A DNA stretch of 46,218 nt from Flavobacteriaceae bacterium (GTDB lineage: Bacteria; Bacteroidota; Bacteroidia; Flavobacteriales; Flavobacteriaceae): contig JANQMD010000001.1 of the NCBI GenBank assembly GCA_028280265.1, positions 1-46,218 of the forward strand, read 5' to 3'. Of the stretch, positions 43,563 through 46,218 are shown piece by piece. The notes below the pieces were generated by a model. The model saw only the letters and a program-made list of their open reading frames with translations. It ran no database searches and was not told the origin of the DNA. Each line of letters starts with the position of its first letter. The stretch's first letter is position 1. Made by a program: the position numbers and the translations under genes.

Positions 43563-43951
43563 AAAAAGGAATGTTCATTAATATTATGGAAGTAAAGATA
43601 CAAGTGATAAATCATTTAACACGTCTCTACATAAGAAATCATTGCAAATACACTCTTAAAAATCTAAAAAGAAAGCGTTAAATGATATTACTTTTGACGT
43701 AATCCCAGAAAGACAATAGATACTGTTAACGTAGTGTCGAAGGGTTTCATAGGGATCAGGATCAATTGTTGTGTTTGTTATTGATGATTGTAGATTTTTG
43801 ATTGACGATATTTGAATGATGAATATAGAACATCGAAAATTAATCCCCGTGGAGGCTTAAATTCTTTAAGTAGAAGACCCCTTAAAACTTAAAACAACAA
43901 ACAATAGTAACCCCTTGTTAATCAGCAGTATTTACTTTTTATGAGTAATTC
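43563..43951. other. Long non-coding region between divergent genes
   Basis: I see no gene in this stretch. It contains the PhoD promoter area on the left and an AT-rich leader to the right. No repeat family or RNA gene was recognised. Confidence 0.4.
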
Positions 43952-43987
43952 TTTTTTTTTTTTTTTGTGATTTTTCATATAAATTTG
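43952..43987 (+). promoter_or_regulatory. Promoter with a T15 tract before the -7 element
   Basis: Fifteen consecutive T (43952-43966) are followed by G and, 12 bases later, by TAAATTTG (43980-43987), an exact TAnnTTTG element. The ATG of the large surface protein is at 44039. The T tract lies where the -33 element and spacer should be, so a change in tract length would change promoter spacing. Confidence 0.5.
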
Positions 43988-44038
43988 TAAACTTTGTACC
44001 ACAAACAATAATCTTATTTTTAAAACCAATTTTTAAAG

Positions 44039-45547
44039 ATGAAAAAAATTACAAACTTTTCCAAGTTCGTTCACATAGCATTTAGTATTTTACTTAGACC
44101 GCAATTTTTTCAGAGAACGCTGTTACAGACAACCCACAAGGATTTTTACTTGTTTGACAATATAAGAAGAAAGTACTCCTTTTGTGGAATGGTGCTTCTT
44201 GCATTGTTGGGTACTTTACAAATAAACGCACAATGTAACCCACCTACCAAGGCACAACAAGATCAGTACAGTCTATCTTTTAACGGAGCAAAGACTAATA
44301 GTATTAGAGTAAGAGCCACTGTACCGGGTGATTCACAAACGGGAGTTGTACTATATATAAATACTCAAAATACATTCAACACAATACCAGGACGAGTGAT
44401 AACTAGCTCAAGCAGCACAGCCTATTCAGGTTCAGGGCAGCAACAGGTTGCAGCACAGGCAGTTAGTAGTGCTTTTGTAGATTATACAATTACAGGGTTG
44501 AGTGCCAACACTACCTACTATTTTAAAATGTATACAGGAAGACTTTGTTTTTCAGGTGATGAGCCATCGGGTACCACTCCAAGTTTTGATAATCAATTTA
44601 TTGCAAGTAGTAATAGATTTTTTACCTTGCAAGCATCAACCAATAGCAATACTGGTCCCAACTTCACTAACGATCAACCCAATGCTTTGTTATCGGCAGA
44701 CAGTTTTAATGTAACAGATGGTACAGCGATCACCTTAAAGGCAGCCATTAACACAACGCAAACCATCTCTTACAGCATTCAAGGAAATGCCAATGGGTTT
44801 TCTTTGTCTGGCAGTACTCTAACCCCCTCACCTACAGATGGAAACAGTGTAATCATCCGTGCCACGGCAGCTGCATCGGGGAGCTACCCAGCGGTGAGCA
44901 AAGATTTTGTGGTGAAGCGTATCTTGCCTTTTAGTATTTTCTACGCAGGAGGCAAGGCGTTAAAAAGATACTCAGAAGGAACTACCAGCACAGTAGAAAC
45001 CTTGACAAGTCCGAGATACTGGAGAGCCATGAGAATAGGAAACTATCTTTATTATCCACAAATTTTACAAAATAAAATGATTCGATACAACAGAGATGGT
45101 TCAGGAAAGCATGAGATTACAATGGCAGCGAATTTTGGACGTGATGATACGATTGTAGAGATTAATGGTAGGCTATGGGGAACTGTTGGAGACGGTAGAA
45201 TCTTTAGTGCCAACTTGGATGGCTCTGGTGTAACCTACCACCATACTGTGAGTGGAGATCTTGCAGGAAAAGTTATGCAAAGATTAGTAGATATAAATGG
45301 GAAGGTGTATGGTTTGTATGTATACGACGATCTTACTGGTGCTACGAATGCTGCTTTTATTTTTAAAATAGAGTACAATGGTACAGGCTACGCTAAAGTA
45401 GTTGATATACCAACAAATATTAGTGGGGTTAATTTTACAGCTAGTCCTACAAGCTATCCAATATCTCGTTCTGTTAGTTTTTCTGGGGGGATTGATGGCT
45501 TATGGTACGGATCGATTGATGATGTTGACCAATGGAGGAACTGGTGA
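44039..45547 (+). CDS. Large secreted repeat protein, 5' part up to a frameshift
   Basis: These 502 residues begin with an unusually long signal region of about 65 residues: a first hydrophobic patch (10-20), then basic N-I-R-R-K (41-45) and the core G-M-V-L-L-A-L-L-G-T-L-Q-I-N-A-Q. A fibronectin-like domain (about 66-200, Y-T-I-T-G-L-S-A-N-T-T-Y-Y-F) follows, then a cadherin-like domain (about 215-294, T-I-S-Y-S-I-Q-G-N-A). From residue 298 a propeller-like region begins. The frame stops at 45547, but clear coding sequence continues in another frame to the window edge, so the gene is frameshifted near 45515 or the sequence has an error there. Confidence 0.75.
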   Translation: MKKITNFSKFVHIAFSILLRPQFFQRTLLQTTHKDFYLFDNIRRKYSFCGMVLLALLGTLQINAQCNPPTKAQQDQYSLSFNGAKTNSIRVRATVPGDSQTGVVLYINTQNTFNTIPGRVITSSSSTAYSGSGQQQVAAQAVSSAFVDYTITGLSANTTYYFKMYTGRLCFSGDEPSGTTPSFDNQFIASSNRFFTLQASTNSNTGPNFTNDQPNALLSADSFNVTDGTAITLKAAINTTQTISYSIQGNANGFSLSGSTLTPSPTDGNSVIIRATAAASGSYPAVSKDFVVKRILPFSIFYAGGKALKRYSEGTTSTVETLTSPRYWRAMRIGNYLYYPQILQNKMIRYNRDGSGKHEITMAANFGRDDTIVEINGRLWGTVGDGRIFSANLDGSGVTYHHTVSGDLAGKVMQRLVDINGKVYGLYVYDDLTGATNAAFIFKIEYNGTGYAKVVDIPTNISGVNFTASPTSYPISRSVSFSGGIDGLWYGSIDDVDQWRNW

Positions 45548-46218
45548 TGATAATGCGCAGGTTACATATAACCTTACAACCAATACTTTGAGTGATAGTG
45601 CTAATAACCTTAAAAGCATAGATAGATTTGGCATTAACAACAACCTAGGATTATATCCATTTCCCAATTTAACTGTTGATGGTAGAGCCTATACAGTAGG
45701 AATTGTATCAGGGAATCATAGTTTTTACGCTGCTTCTAGAGGTTTGGATGCACAGGGTAATATTGTTGATTATTATTATGATAGGTTTAAAGAGTCTAAT
45801 GAGTTAGAATCTCAATTTGAAGGTCTGCCAAGATCAAACATAACTTATTTTGGAGGTAATTTGTATGTTGTGTCAACAAAAGATTTAGGACCTAATTTAA
45901 ACCAAACTTCTCCCTTGGAGTATCGAGTATATAAATTCCCTATTAATTCTGCTTTACAAACAACACAACAAGAAATTGTTTTGAGAATCCCTAGCTTGGA
46001 TTTTAATGAACCGTGGATTCTTTCGACCAATAGATCAGTAGGAAAAGCAGACTTGATTGTAGATGGTGGCCACTATCCATCCTCCAATGTTGAGGTTTTG
46101 TTTAACAACATGACGATAAATCCAGGGCAAAGTGTTGTTTTGGATGCTCAGACATCTTCATACGGAGCACTTACCTATTCTATACAAGGCGATGCCCGTG
46201 GAGCAACGATCTCAGGAA
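45516..46218 (+). pseudogene. Continuation of the secreted repeat protein after the frameshift
   Basis: This frame stays open to the last base and reads L-M-M-L-T-N-G-G-T-G-D-D, then propeller-like sequence, then a second cadherin-like unit with L-T-Y-S-I-Q-G-D-A-R-G, which parallels T-I-S-Y-S-I-Q-G-N-A-N-G in the first part. Removing one base near 45515 (the A in TCGATTG) fuses W-Y-G-S directly to L-M-M-L-T-N-G-G. The gene runs beyond the window, so any T9SS sorting domain would lie outside. Confidence 0.7.

Overview
The window looks like chromosomal DNA of a marine-type Bacteroidota, most likely a member of the Flavobacteriaceae. The reasons are AT-rich DNA with dense, short-gapped genes, TonB-dependent receptors with CarboxypepD-reg-like N-termini, a type IX secretion sorting domain, signal peptides ending in A-Q, several TAnnTTTG promoter elements typical of the Bacteroidota sigma factor, and a tsaE-ald gene order I associate with flavobacteria. 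No rRNA, tRNA, CRISPR array, integrase or intact transposase is visible. Assignments rest on motif recognition by eye; no database search was run.

Layout. 1-4080: an Oar-like TonB receptor and a DUF6495-type gene. 4081-8952: a 4.9-kb block with a Sel1-repeat/T9SS-sorted protein, a 754-residue exported protein with DUF4056-like motifs, and a frameshifted lipoprotein. This block is flanked by a 58-bp direct repeat (4023-4080 and 8953-9010) made of the overlapping 3' ends of the DUF6495 gene and the sirtuin gene, so it appears to have been inserted between two formerly touching convergent genes without damaging either. 8959-14449: housekeeping genes (sirtuin, outer-membrane barrel, TrmH, VOC protein, YdeI-like protein, alanine dehydrogenase, TsaE). 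14450-16560: a decayed stretch with a DUF2461 C-terminal remnant, two small genes with no recognised family and an amine oxidase that has lost its N-terminal half.

16634-22236: an SDR oxidoreductase and its TetR regulator sharing a near-identical operator; a MATE exporter; a thioesterase / TRIC channel / MaoC operon; and a divergent pair of membrane-protein genes with an HTH regulator and a palindrome in the control region. 22278-26075: a GH113-like glycosidase anchored by membrane helices and a TonB receptor. 26175-31264 (minus): a TetR-ABC-HlyD-TolC operon whose ABC protein has degenerate ATPase motifs, with a perfect palindrome over its promoter. 31590-34835: a tricorn-like protease. 35327-42159: EamA transporter, YfcC-type carrier, ArgE and a large BNR-repeat secreted protein in one direction. 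42219-43562: a PhoD-like phosphatase. 44039-window end: a large secreted protein with a 65-residue signal region, a T15 tract in its promoter and a frameshift near 45515.

The most novel candidates are the 4.9-kb block with its gene-end-restoring direct repeat, the possible effector/immunity pair inside it, the degenerate ABC exporter operon, and the possibly phase-variable promoter of the last gene.
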